A stretch of 29,844 nt of DNA from an uncultured Clostridium sp. (GTDB taxonomy: Bacteria; Bacillota; Clostridia; Peptostreptococcales; Peptostreptococcaceae). The translations under genes were made by a program, and so were the position numbers. The notes below the pieces were generated by a model. That model made no database searches and was not told where the DNA came from. It was given only the letters and a program-made list of their open reading frames with translations. Below are positions 1-8,106 of the stretch, in pieces. Location: NCBI GenBank assembly GCA_937944945.1, contig CALEBD010000016.1:1-29844 (forward strand), given 5' to 3'. The first letter of the stretch is position 1. Every line of letters starts with the position of its first letter.

Positions 1-906
1 AGCTCCTGTGTTTCTGGGAATCATTGATACGATTAATTCTGGATGTTGTTTCCTAATCTTATTAGTAAAACGAACTCCAGTTAGGTCATTATCATATAGC
101 AACACAATGTATTTGAATCTCTGCTTTAATTCTTCTAAAACTTTGTCAGAAACAAACTGAGTCTCAGAGTTGGGAGCTATAGCTGGTATTCCTAAAGAAT
201 ATAAACACATTACATCTTTCATAGACTTAGTTATTACTACCAGTTTTCCAGTCTTAGCTAATTGTTTATAGCCTTGAATAGTCTTAGTAGAAACATTACC
301 TATGAATCTAAACTCCTTTCGTTTTGGCATATAAATACGCCATTGCTCGATGTTCTCTTTCTTCCCAAAATAATATCCATAGATAGGACTATGTTGGGCA
401 GACTGTGCATATATATTTCCATTTAAGAATACAGTACTACAACTGTATACCTTAAACCTATGTAGAATATCTTTAGTAATACCAAAGCTTCCCCACCACT
501 TCAACTCAGGTTCTGAGAACTCCTTAGCTTCTATTTGGATGAAGGTTTGTTTTTCTTCCTCAAATTTCGGCTGGATTTTTACTGCAATCTTCTTTACAGG
601 AGAATCCTTAGTATATCCAAAGTCCTTAGCTATAATCTTTAAAGCAGTGTGATAGTTACAATTATACTTTTCCATAACTACCCCTTCGAATGTCAAACAT
701 TTTCCGGAAGCAAAGTCCTTAAAATATAAGTTTCCAGATTTTCCTCTAAAAAAGCTGCAGGTGACATGACTGTCACTACGCAAAGGAGACTTGAACAGTC
801 CTTTCTTAACTGGAATACCCAGATAATAAGTCATGTAAGTCTCCTCATTGTTCTTAGATAGAAGAAATTCCTTAGTAATTTTGGGTTCAAAAGTATAATC
901 AAACAT
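1..906 (-). CDS. DnaG-type primase, 3' end beyond the window
   Basis: Reads as 302 codons from an ATG at 906 and runs off the left edge, so the C-terminus is missing. The N-terminal part (about residues 37-72) has the layout of a CHC2-like region (PLRSDSH, then LYFKDFASGK), but the zinc cysteines of classical DnaG are mostly absent, as is common in phage primases. A TOPRIM-like domain follows: LVVITKSMKDVM near residue 222-233 and VLLYDND near 268-274, the second holding the metal-binding DxD. The first TOPRIM acidic residue appears changed (TKS in place of the usual EG). The role would be RNA primer synthesis at the phage fork. It lies last in a run of replication genes, 40 bases after the candidate SSB. 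Confident on family, less so on activity. Confidence 0.85.
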   Translation of the reverse strand, partial: MFDYTFEPKITKEFLLSKNNEETYMTYYLGIPVKKGLFKSPLRSDSHVTCSFFRGKSGNLYFKDFASGKCLTFEGVVMEKYNCNYHTALKIIAKDFGYTKDSPVKKIAVKIQPKFEEEKQTFIQIEAKEFSEPELKWWGSFGITKDILHRFKVYSCSTVFLNGNIYAQSAQHSPIYGYYFGKKENIEQWRIYMPKRKEFRFIGNVSTKTIQGYKQLAKTGKLVVITKSMKDVMCLYSLGIPAIAPNSETQFVSDKVLEELKQRFKYIVLLYDNDLTGVRFTNKIRKQHPELIVSMIPRNTGA

Positions 907-946
907 AGTCACTAAGGAATTTATGAATTACTCTACTAACAAATCA

Positions 947-1642
947 TTATAGCAAGTTGTCAAGATCGAAGTCATTTCCTGGTGCAGCATCTACACCGGC
1001 AACATCTGCAATCGGGTCTTCTGACTTCATTTCGGTAGGCTTAGCTTTCAGATACTTCTGACGTTCTCCCTCCTCATAGTCAGAGAAGAACAGCTTGTCA
1101 CCAATATAGTTATCAGAGATGAACGACTCACCTTGTTTGTTAATACCTACGATACGAGGTATATCAGCAACTACTTTACCATCACGGTTTCTACCAATCA
1201 ACTTCAACTTAGTCTCTGTACCTTTAACTTTTTCAGTTATAGTAATCAGAGCCTTAGCTACATCATCGAAGCTCTTAAATTTAGAGCTAGCTGCTTGCAT
1301 CTTTTCAAATCCTGCAGGATTGAGAACCTGTGCAGTCTGCTTAACTACAGCCATCAAAGTCTCGAAGTTGGAAGGCATGATAACCTTTCCACCATTCTTA
1401 CTATCAAACTCACGTCTCTCATCATCGCCAGCTTTAGGGAAGAATTGGGTTACAGAGAAGTAACCCTCTTCGTTCTCAAAGTTGATTGCTAGAACTTTAT
1501 AATGAGCCGTTGGATCCTTTTTACCATCAAATTCTTTGATTTCACATCCCATGAATTTTACATCATGGATGTTCCAAGGAGTTAAAGGACGACGTGTGTT
1601 TCTTACTGCTGAGTCTGCTGATATACCAAAATTAAATGCCAT
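947..1642 (-). CDS. Candidate single-stranded DNA-binding protein
   Basis: 231 residues with no motif I can name for certain. It sits between the primase and the Sak4-like ATPase and helicase genes, and it ends in an acidic, flexible tail (about residues 205-231) finishing NDFDLDNLL. This is the arrangement of phage and bacterial SSB proteins, where the tail tip recruits replication partners. The body mixes short hydrophobic strands and basic patches (KVKGTETKLKLIGRNRDGK), compatible with an OB fold. The start ATG follows an AT-rich leader, two bases after the previous stop. The SSB call rests on gene position and tail only; another replication accessory factor is possible. Confidence 0.5.
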   Translation of the reverse strand: MAFNFGISADSAVRNTRRPLTPWNIHDVKFMGCEIKEFDGKKDPTAHYKVLAINFENEEGYFSVTQFFPKAGDDERREFDSKNGGKVIMPSNFETLMAVVKQTAQVLNPAGFEKMQAASSKFKSFDDVAKALITITEKVKGTETKLKLIGRNRDGKVVADIPRIVGINKQGESFISDNYIGDKLFFSDYEEGERQKYLKAKPTEMKSEDPIADVAGVDAAPGNDFDLDNLL

Positions 1643-1644
1643 AA

Positions 1645-2226
1645 TTAATTCAAATTAAAATCAAATTTTTCTAAGTCTTTGTCATCTTCGTCTATGTTTA
1701 TATTATCTAATGATTCTATATCGAGTTCATTCTCAATATCAATTATCTCATCAGGTACAGAGTTTTCTTCCTGTATCTTATCTCCTACTAGATAATAAAT
1801 TCCTTTATCCTCTGTAGGCTCTAGTTTAAAGGTAGTACCATAAGCTGAGAGCTTTTCATTAGCTGCACCTCTATAACTTACAGTATTACTCTTCGTTAAC
1901 TTGTTTCCACTTTTAGTTCCGAAAGCGGCATCAGTTCCAATAATAGGAACTGCTTTCTTATCCTTCTTCTTATACTTGATGTCTACTCGACAATCTGCAC
2001 AAACCTGTAATAGGTCTACAGCTCCCTGAGTTAATATTAACTTGTTGGAATCAAGCGTAATAATAGGATCTGGATTAGCATCTACCTTGGCTGCAGAAGC
2101 CTTAGTAGATGTCTTGGTAGCACTTTTCGTTGCCTTGGTGTCAACAGAAATTTCTTCTTTCCCAATATAGGTGATTTCACCAGTTTGTTCATTCACCTCG
2201 TAGTGAAACAGTATGTCTAACTTCAT
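1645..2226 (-). CDS. Unknown replication-region protein with acidic tail
   Basis: 193 residues, not recognised. The first 30 residues look folded (ILFHYEVNEQTGEITYIGKEE); then comes a Lys/Ala/Thr/Ser-rich linker (about 30-52), a basic middle with KYKKKDKK, and a strongly acidic C-terminus of about 45 residues ending EKFDFNLN. Cysteines occur only as CADC near residue 76, not enough for a zinc site alone. It starts on the last base of the ATPase gene's stop region, so the two are probably co-translated. The tail resembles in character that of the next gene, suggesting a DNA-mimic or hub role, but this is inference. Confidence 0.6.
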   Translation of the reverse strand: MKLDILFHYEVNEQTGEITYIGKEEISVDTKATKSATKTSTKASAAKVDANPDPIITLDSNKLILTQGAVDLLQVCADCRVDIKYKKKDKKAVPIIGTDAAFGTKSGNKLTKSNTVSYRGAANEKLSAYGTTFKLEPTEDKGIYYLVGDKIQEENSVPDEIIDIENELDIESLDNINIDEDDKDLEKFDFNLN

Positions 2227-2921
2227 TACTCTCCTTCATTATAAGCGTCAATAACATGGATAATCTCATTCAAATCATTGTCAATCTCTAGGTCTTCAAA
2301 CATACCAAAGGATGTCTTAGCCACACAAGTACCATCATTATTAGTGATTAACTTGTACTCCATTCTACCAGAATCTCCCTCACTTACCTTAGTGAAGAAA
2401 ATATAAGTAAACAGACCTTCCAGTGTTACCTTTTCAGACAGCAACTTACCAACAGTCTTGATAACATACTTAGGATTAACGTTGTCTCCAACATTTTCTG
2501 AGTGAGTCAAGAAGATCATTTTGCAATCCTCTCTCATCTTTTCTGAATATCTCAGAATTTCCATAGCGTGTTGAGCTAATTCACTAAACTTAGTATAACC
2601 AACTTCAGTTGCTCTATCAACGAACTCATAAGAGAGAACATATTGGAAGTCATCAATGATTACCTGCTTGATGTGTGGCATCATCTTATCAATAATTTGA
2701 AGAATTTTCAGTATTTGGTCCCACTTTGAACTTACATAGTAGTTACCACTCACGTTCTTTCCTTCGATTTTGATGGGAATATACTTCTTCTTCCATGCAC
2801 GGAAGGGAAGGGGTTTACCCGTAGTACTTATAATAAAAGTAGTTTCTGGATTAAGATTTCTTAAACTTGTACTTTTTCCAGTACCTGATTCACCTACGAT
2901 AGCAATTGTTTCAGCAGCCAT
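2226..2921 (-). CDS. P-loop ATPase, Sak4/RecA-like
   Basis: 231 residues starting with MAAETIAIVGESGTGKSTS, so the Walker A motif is at residues 10-17. A Walker B-like stretch (QVIIDDFQYVL) lies around residues 87-97 and a sensor-like strand ending FLTHSE about 45 residues later. Short length, an N-terminal P-loop and no other domain match phage Sak4-like AAA/RecA-fold recombination ATPases, which work with SSB in single-strand annealing and recombination-dependent replication. It overlaps the helicase stop by one base and the downstream gene by one base, so it is in a tight replication operon. A role in replisome assembly rather than recombination is also possible. Confidence 0.75.
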   Translation of the reverse strand: MAAETIAIVGESGTGKSTSLRNLNPETTFIISTTGKPLPFRAWKKKYIPIKIEGKNVSGNYYVSSKWDQILKILQIIDKMMPHIKQVIIDDFQYVLSYEFVDRATEVGYTKFSELAQHAMEILRYSEKMREDCKMIFLTHSENVGDNVNPKYVIKTVGKLLSEKVTLEGLFTYIFFTKVSEGDSGRMEYKLITNNDGTCVAKTSFGMFEDLEIDNDLNEIIHVIDAYNEGE

Positions 2922-4015
2922 TATTCTAATGCAAAATTAAAATTCGAATTTGAATTATCTAATTCTGTAATATCATCTAGCTCCTGTTCTACAATAGAAC
3001 TATTATCTTCTAATATATAGTTTGGACTTGTATATCTCTCATAATCATAAATTTCATCGGGCTTCGGCAGCTCGTAGAACATATTAATCCATCCAAAGAA
3101 GTTTACTCCAACCTCAACATCGCAATCCCCATATCGGTTCTTAAGTACCATAATACTCCTATAATAAGAGCCTAGATACTCAATATTGTAATGTTTATAA
3201 GTCTTCAATCCATCTCTGTGAGGATTATACAATGCAATCATGATATTACAATCTTGCACAACATTACCTGAATCCTTAGCATCGTGAATAGTAAACGCAC
3301 TTTTGCCTTGTTTAAACCTCTCAATATTTCCTTGCTCCCTATTAGCTTGCTGTATTACTACAGGACTAATAAAACACTTATCTCTAAGAAAAAGAAGATA
3401 GCTAGACAACAAATCAATATCAGGCTTTGTACCAACAAGACCAATATGGTCTACAACTACATTATAAATAAGATTAGGATTATTTGGAGTATAGACGAGG
3501 CGGGTTTCGCTTTCAGAAAAGGTTCCCATTTCCTCCAACCTAGTTTTCAAGATGGCATATACCTTCTTCGGAGTTACCTTCTTGTCATAGATTTCTAACT
3601 TCTTACTAATCTTATCTATCCAAGGCATACATTGCTTAACTAAGTCATAATGCTCATCAGATAAAATATATTCTTTTTCTCTTGACAATATCTTCTTAAA
3701 AGATAGTTGGATTCCATAGGTCTCAAATATATATATGGATAACAGCTTAATATACAAAGCTACTTCTCCCATTTCAAGACTAAAATACAATACCTTAAAA
3801 TCATCATCATCAAGATGTTCCATTAGTGGTCGATATACATAAGCATATAAGGCAAACGAAGTCTTACCTGCACCAGAGTTTGATAGAATTAAAGTATAGG
3901 TTTCCCTAGTAACTCCATCAATAATACTCTCTAGCTTAGGAAGTTTCATAGAAATACCATGATTTAGTCCCTGTCTACCTCTATCAATTTCATTGAGAAG
4001 TTTATCAGAAATCAT
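2921..4015 (-). CDS. DnaB-like replicative helicase (SF4)
   Basis: 364 residues. The RecA-type motor has Walker A SNSGAGKT at residues 45-52, a Walker B strand ending VVVDHIGLVG, then VIQQANRE, the usual DnaB motif H3 signature, and YFSLEMGE early in the domain as in DnaB motif H1a. It lacks the DnaB N-terminal primase-interacting domain, so it is shorter than the bacterial enzyme (about 470), as in many phages. The role is 5'-3' unwinding at the phage fork with the primase at 1-906. The C-terminus is acidic and ends NSNFNFALE. It overlaps the upstream gene by four bases. Confidence 0.85.
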   Translation of the reverse strand: MISDKLLNEIDRGRQGLNHGISMKLPKLESIIDGVTRETYTLILSNSGAGKTSFALYAYVYRPLMEHLDDDDFKVLYFSLEMGEVALYIKLLSIYIFETYGIQLSFKKILSREKEYILSDEHYDLVKQCMPWIDKISKKLEIYDKKVTPKKVYAILKTRLEEMGTFSESETRLVYTPNNPNLIYNVVVDHIGLVGTKPDIDLLSSYLLFLRDKCFISPVVIQQANREQGNIERFKQGKSAFTIHDAKDSGNVVQDCNIMIALYNPHRDGLKTYKHYNIEYLGSYYRSIMVLKNRYGDCDVEVGVNFFGWINMFYELPKPDEIYDYERYTSPNYILEDNSSIVEQELDDITELDNSNSNFNFALE

Positions 4016-4617
4016 AGTAATCTCATAGAATCATAATTAACTCCGCCTTCATTCTTTAATGCTTCTAGTTCTTCCCACTTATGGTCTATTACAAAATTAG
4101 CTATTGTGGTACACAATATATTGTGTTCATTAGCCCACTTAACTAACTCTATAATATGGTTATGAGTTTCTGGCTTCCATCTGATAGTTTTACCATAAAA
4201 CCTATAGAAGTCTTCAATTGTATCAAATTTCTTAGATACGCTTTTCAGACCCACTTGTGTATTATTAACTATTCCAAATAATGGATAAGTATCCCACAAT
4301 TCCTTACCTAAGTCGAATGAACACTTATAAAAGTCTTTCACAACTAACTTATTTAGAGGAACATCTAGTGGGTTAAATACAGACCCTTTCTCAGGAATCT
4401 TATAGGATTTATGAATAACTCCAGCATCGCGAAGTCCAGTTAACAGTTCTATTGTAAAACCACGAGCGCATACTCTAGAAGAGAAATACTCGTGGACAAT
4501 TTCGGGTTCATCACCCTCTTGGGCGATAAGAAGAATTTCTAACAACAACAGCTCACTTGGGTTTATGCTATATTTTTCACAAAACAAAAGTTGCTGTTTC
4601 AGTTCAAGATTTTTCAC
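4012..4617 (-). CDS. Unknown protein beside the DnaB-like helicase
   Basis: 201 residues, no recognised domain. Mostly helical, with an N-terminal segment (about residues 1-70) that could be a small winged-helix-like region and a second helical part around 130-190. Its stop overlaps the helicase start by four bases, a layout typical of co-translated partners. Helicase loaders and replisome organisers are often encoded next to DnaB in phages, so that is a candidate role, but no AAA+ or DnaC motif is seen. The 87 bases before the next gene hold only short hairpins. Confidence 0.6.
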   Translation of the reverse strand: MKNLELKQQLLFCEKYSINPSELLLLEILLIAQEGDEPEIVHEYFSSRVCARGFTIELLTGLRDAGVIHKSYKIPEKGSVFNPLDVPLNKLVVKDFYKCSFDLGKELWDTYPLFGIVNNTQVGLKSVSKKFDTIEDFYRFYGKTIRWKPETHNHIIELVKWANEHNILCTTIANFVIDHKWEELEALKNEGGVNYDSMRLL

Positions 4618-4624
4618 GTGTACA

Positions 4625-4695
4625 AATTAATAGATTTTCTACTAATCTATACACCAAGTCTAGTTTACTTGTTAAAGCGTTAAAACTTGGTTACG
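4625..4695 (-). other. Intergenic hairpins between small gene and helicase operon
   Basis: Two inverted repeats lie in this gap: TAGATT/AATCTA (4631-4636 with 4644-4649) and ACCAAGT/ACTTGGT (4653-4659 with 4685-4691). No T-run follows, so these are not clear terminators; they may be transcript-processing or translation-control structures. I see no ORF here. Confidence 0.35.
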
Positions 4696-4704
4696 TGATA
4701 AACT

Positions 4705-4872
4705 TTAGTCCTCAACTTTTTCGCTGGCAGTTTCAAGAAGTACTGCATAGTCCTTCTTTAATTCCTTCAATTCAGCAGTAAGCTTACTAACTTTAGTTTC
4801 CAATGCTTTGCACTTCTTAGTCAAAGCAGACTTCATCTCATTAAACTCTTTTTTAGTGTAATAAGTTTCCAT
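4705..4872 (-). CDS. Small coiled-coil protein
   Basis: 55 residues beginning METYYTKKEF. A longer in-frame start exists at 4923 but would overlap the SF2 helicase by about 50 bases; the ATG at 4872 falls just after the helicase stop (4875-4877), so it is preferred. From residue 10 on it is a heptad-like, Lys/Glu-rich helix (KALETKVSKLTAELKELKKD), so a short coiled coil. No function can be assigned. Confidence 0.65.
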   Translation of the reverse strand: METYYTKKEFNEMKSALTKKCKALETKVSKLTAELKELKKDYAVLLETASEKVED

Positions 4873-4874
4873 AA

Positions 4875-6152
4875 TTAAAAACGATAGGTAAAATTCTGCA
4901 ATTTTTTCTTGTAAGGTTCCCAAGGCTCTCCATTAAGTAACTTTCGTAAGTTATCTACATCAATAGTAACATACTCGCTCTTTTGATGAGACTTCTTAAA
5001 CCATTCTTGTTCAACGGTATCTTCTAGCACCAATGTGAATATTTCAGAGTATTTAGAACCTTCTTTTCTAATGACCCTACCAGCGGCTTGAGTGCTTTTT
5101 GTGCTACTAGAGTCAACTCCAAGCATTATCCCGACCGATAGACCGGGACAATCAAAACCTTCAATAGCCAATTTACAGCTATTAATCACGCCCTTGTCTA
5201 GTAGGGCGAACTCCTCAAGTGTAATTCTGTTTTGTTTTTTACTTTCTTTGCCAGTGTAAACATATCCTACTCCTATCTTCTCTGCCATTGCAGTGTTAGC
5301 AGAGAATGTAATAATTTTCTTGTCTGCTCTGTGAGCAATAATCTCCCTAGCCACTTCTAATTTAGCCGGATGATTATGGATAAACTTTTTTCTAGCTTGT
5401 AAAGCTCTCATAAAAGCCGTAGAATGAAAGGTAATCTGCTTCAAAGCATTAGACAGCTCAGCTTTATCCGAACTACTACAAATCTGATTTCTGTAATTAA
5501 GCCTATTTCTGAGGCCGTCTTTACCAACCATACTCATTGCGAGTCCAAAATCAAAGTTAAAGAATTCAAAATGTCTTATAAATTCCCTATTTTGCTCTCG
5601 ATAGCTTTCGATGTCTTCTGCTGTGATAATTACTTGATATTCAGTAAAATCAGATACCCAACCATTGGCTTTGGCTACTTCAATAGTTACGCTATCAACT
5701 ACAGGGCAATATTTCTCGACTATAGTATGTCTACCGTCAAGTCTTTCCAGAGTAGCAGTTAGTCCAAGAATTAACTTGTATTTAACCTTACTAAATACAA
5801 ATTGTAAAGTCTCAGCAGCAGTTCTATGGATTTCATCAATGATTAAAAAGTCACATTCGTATCCATTCTTTGCTGTAGTATTTACAACTTGCACCTCTGT
5901 ATTTAACCCTAGACCTTCCTTATCTAATATATCTATCCACTGATTCTTTAAAAGTTCCGTGGGGACTACTACCAATGCTCTAATAGTAGGATATTTAGAT
6001 AGAACAGCCTTTAAACAATCAATAGCACATCGTGTTTTACCAAAGCCTGTACAGGCTTCTATGGTGCCTCTTCCTTTATGTAATAACCAGGCTCTCTTAC
6101 ATTGCTCCTGTCGCTCATCACGAGTAACAGGAGTAAAGAGGTCTTTCATCAA
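4875..6152 (-). CDS. SF2 DNA/RNA helicase, UvsW-like
   Basis: 425 residues with the full SF2 motif set: Walker A ACTGFGKT (33-40), motif Ia VVVPTELLKNQW (61-72), DEAH-type box DEIH (106-109), motif III LTAT (131-134), motif IV region ITFSANTAMAEKI (281-293), motif V IEGFDCPG (330-337) and motif VI QAAGRVIR (355-362). It resembles RAD25/UvsW-type enzymes that remodel branched DNA and act in recombination-linked replication of phages. It follows the 287-residue unknown with a four-base overlap, within the replication operon. The substrate cannot be told from sequence. Confidence 0.85.
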   Translation of the reverse strand: MMKDLFTPVTRDERQEQCKRAWLLHKGRGTIEACTGFGKTRCAIDCLKAVLSKYPTIRALVVVPTELLKNQWIDILDKEGLGLNTEVQVVNTTAKNGYECDFLIIDEIHRTAAETLQFVFSKVKYKLILGLTATLERLDGRHTIVEKYCPVVDSVTIEVAKANGWVSDFTEYQVIITAEDIESYREQNREFIRHFEFFNFDFGLAMSMVGKDGLRNRLNYRNQICSSSDKAELSNALKQITFHSTAFMRALQARKKFIHNHPAKLEVAREIIAHRADKKIITFSANTAMAEKIGVGYVYTGKESKKQNRITLEEFALLDKGVINSCKLAIEGFDCPGLSVGIMLGVDSSSTKSTQAAGRVIRKEGSKYSEIFTLVLEDTVEQEWFKKSHQKSEYVTIDVDNLRKLLNGEPWEPYKKKLQNFTYRF

Positions 6153-7012
6153 TCTATATTCCTAGTGATGTCCCATCCTTTAAGTTCTGCAACTTTCTTG
6201 ATTTCTTCCATCTTATCCTTCCATTGTTTAGCCTGGTTCTCGCATTGATTTTGGAAGCGATAAAGAACTTTGTTTGATAGCAGTCTGAGCTGATCACTAG
6301 TTAAGTTAGCATATTTATCTCGTTTCAATCTACACATAGATCTAAACTCAGCATAACTTAATCCAGTATCACAGATTTTCAGAGCTATAGAAGGATTCAA
6401 ACGAAGTTCCTTACTTACTACTAACAGTCTGTTAACAGCTTTACCTGTCACTGGGTCTTTACGATACAAGTCTTTCTGCATTTCTTGCTGTGTAAACCAC
6501 AGTCCCATTTTTACAATGAAGTTAAGCGTCAAATGAGAGTTGTCAAACAATCCCAAGGAATCTAAACAAGCATCCATAACTAAACTTACTGGTACTTCTC
6601 TAAACTCTACAGGGATTCCATTAAGAATTTCTCCAATTGGATAGACCTTAATAGCCTCATTAGTTAACACTTCCTTATTGTTTTTGATAACAGCTTTCAA
6701 GTCTTCCAAACAACGTGTGTTTGTGTATTGCTTTTCAGCTCTAAGCCATCTAATAAGAAGCTCTGCACGACATCTTTGTATTTGGTCGGACACAATTCCG
6801 AGTAATGTTACACGACCTGGATTCTTGGTATCAGAGTTGTACAACATTTGTTCACAATGATTGTAGAATCGTCTCAGCTGGTCATAACCTGCGTCTACCA
6901 ATTTAATTTCCTCCTGGACCCCATTTACCTTAGGTCCTTTCCATACATAGCTATTAACGTCGTTTGCTTTATCGCTCAAAGCCTCTCTCAGCTTATCTCC
7001 TAATACAGTCAT
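6149..7012 (-). CDS. Conserved-looking phage protein of unknown function
   Basis: 287 residues, not recognised. Predicted mostly alpha-helical, with basic patches (RNCR-type residues such as CRLKRDKYANL near 228-238) and a Lys/Glu-rich C-terminal helix. No signal peptide, membrane segment or catalytic motif seen. Its ATG at 7012 starts the run of genes ending with the primase; the 45 bases upstream are AT-rich. Position suggests a replication or recombination role, with nothing further visible. Confidence 0.6.
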   Translation of the reverse strand: MTVLGDKLREALSDKANDVNSYVWKGPKVNGVQEEIKLVDAGYDQLRRFYNHCEQMLYNSDTKNPGRVTLLGIVSDQIQRCRAELLIRWLRAEKQYTNTRCLEDLKAVIKNNKEVLTNEAIKVYPIGEILNGIPVEFREVPVSLVMDACLDSLGLFDNSHLTLNFIVKMGLWFTQQEMQKDLYRKDPVTGKAVNRLLVVSKELRLNPSIALKICDTGLSYAEFRSMCRLKRDKYANLTSDQLRLLSNKVLYRFQNQCENQAKQWKDKMEEIKKVAELKGWDITRNID

Positions 7013-7057
7013 AAATTATTCTTTAAAAATACTTCATAGTTTATCTCCTTTTTAATG

Positions 7058-7381
7058 TTAATCTAATAATATTTGTCCATCTTCAATGATAGGCTTTTCA
7101 TGAATAAATTTCAAGAAAATTATATTACTATCCTTGTATGGAACAAAATCTTTACCATCGTACCATTTATCGATGCCTTCTTCTACGTATCTTAGTGAAA
7201 CATAGCCGACATCTCCTAATTTCATAGAACACTGGTTCCAATTCGGGAATCGAACACACATTATATCCTTGTAATCTAGATTATCATATTCTAGCCTTTC
7301 AAAGACATAATTAGCGTATCCCATCCCGTCCTCACATTCAGCAACAAATTTGACATGGTAAGTTACTTCTTTGGTTTCCAC
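7058..7381 (-). CDS. Small unknown protein
   Basis: 107 residues starting METKEVTYHVKFVAE. Acidic, Tyr/Asp-rich, with a strand-rich pattern; no known domain. It overlaps the upstream Cys-rich small gene by 19 bases. No signal peptide or membrane segment. Confidence 0.6.
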   Translation of the reverse strand: METKEVTYHVKFVAECEDGMGYANYVFERLEYDNLDYKDIMCVRFPNWNQCSMKLGDVGYVSLRYVEEGIDKWYDGKDFVPYKDSNIIFLKFIHEKPIIEDGQILLD

Positions 7382-7554
7382 ACTTCAAATGTATTAATAT
7401 CCTCGAACTTCCTACAACCATAAGAAGCGAAGTCTCCTTGCAGCTTATCCATGTTAGGCAAGCAAGGGTAATTCTTACACCTAGTGCAGCTACGTTCAGG
7501 ATGTTTGTAGTGAAAACCATCTTTGTCCTTAAACATTACTTCAGTAATAGGCAT
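7363..7554 (-). CDS. Small Cys-rich protein
   Basis: About 63 residues from the ATG at 7554 (MPITEVMFKDKDG); a further in-frame ATG at 7572 would add six residues. It carries CTRCKNYPC and a later Cys (YGCRKF), four cysteines that could bind one zinc ion or an Fe-S cluster. The start lies inside the end of the upstream gene (overlap about 19 bases). Function unknown. Confidence 0.6.
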   Translation of the reverse strand: MPITEVMFKDKDGFHYKHPERSCTRCKNYPCLPNMDKLQGDFASYGCRKFEDINTFEVWKPKK

Positions 7555-7910
7555 AATAATATTAATACACATGAACCAGCAGCGCCATATTTAATGACAT
7601 TCTGCTTCTTTTTTAAAGACTTATTAAGACCTTCAATAGATCTATTTTTATCTTCAATTATGTTTCCATAATACAGTAACTGAACTCTACGAAGAGAATC
7701 CGTTTTTTCCCAACTCTTATTTATTAGTTCTAGATTAGTTATTCGCTTATTCAATAACGGAACAGTTTCAGACAACTTCTGATGCTCAGCAAATATCAGA
7801 TTAGTTGTTTTTAGTTGCTCGCTGGTTATTGTAACGGTCGATGTATTCTGAGAAAAAGCACAAATTGATGCTATCAGAACTAGACATAATAGTAGATACT
7901 TTCTCATCAT
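7536..7910 (-). CDS. Secreted/membrane protein with coiled coil, spanin-like layout
   Basis: 124 residues. Signal peptide MMRKYLLLCLVLIASICAFSQ (a Cys occurs in it but it is not a good lipobox; cleavage before or at the Gln is likely). A helical, heptad-rich middle (about 30-100) follows, and a C-terminal hydrophobic segment (about 106-123) that would anchor it in a membrane. The gene starts inside the preceding gene in another frame (overlap 7801-7910). Overlapping small membrane proteins with a coiled coil are the layout of phage Rz/Rz1 spanins, which disrupt the outer membrane at lysis, but no sequence signature confirms it. A holin-like or superinfection role is possible. Confidence 0.6.
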   Translation of the reverse strand: MMRKYLLLCLVLIASICAFSQNTSTVTITSEQLKTTNLIFAEHQKLSETVPLLNKRITNLELINKSWEKTDSLRRVQLLYYGNIIEDKNRSIEGLNKSLKKKQNVIKYGAAGSCVLILLCLLLK

Positions 7911-8106
7911 ACTCTTTGTCTATATACTTAATTTTCTCCACGATGGAATCGTTAACTATATAGATGCTATCTCTAATTATAGAATCCCTTACTATTTCCT
8001 GCACATTAGGTGGAGAAACTGTGGTTTCCTTCTTAGGTATTAGCAAATAAATAATTAACAATCCCATCAAGGCTATTAAGATATAGCAAAACTTAGTCCT
8101 GTTCAT
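7801..8106 (-). CDS. Membrane-anchored small protein, spanin-like partner
   Basis: 101 residues with an N-terminal transmembrane anchor (about residues 7-24, CYILIALMGLLIIYLLIP) and a following Ser/Asp/Ile-rich soluble part (RDSIIRDSIYIVNDSIVEK) that would sit outside the inner membrane. The repeated DSI pattern resembles phage Rz-like inner-membrane spanin stalks in Bacteroidota phages, but this is a weak likeness. The next gene begins inside its 3' part in another frame. It overlaps the 194-residue gene upstream by 14 bases. Confidence 0.55.
   Translation of the reverse strand: MNRTKFCYILIALMGLLIIYLLIPKKETTVSPPNVQEIVRDSIIRDSIYIVNDSIVEKIKYIDKEYDEKVSTIMSSSDSINLCFFSEYIDRYNNQRATKNN

Noticed and set aside
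1119..1492. Plus-strand ORFs of 114 and 119 codons
   Set aside because: They are antisense to the candidate SSB gene, which has the better composition and operon fit. Other plus-strand ORFs in the window are shadows of the same kind.
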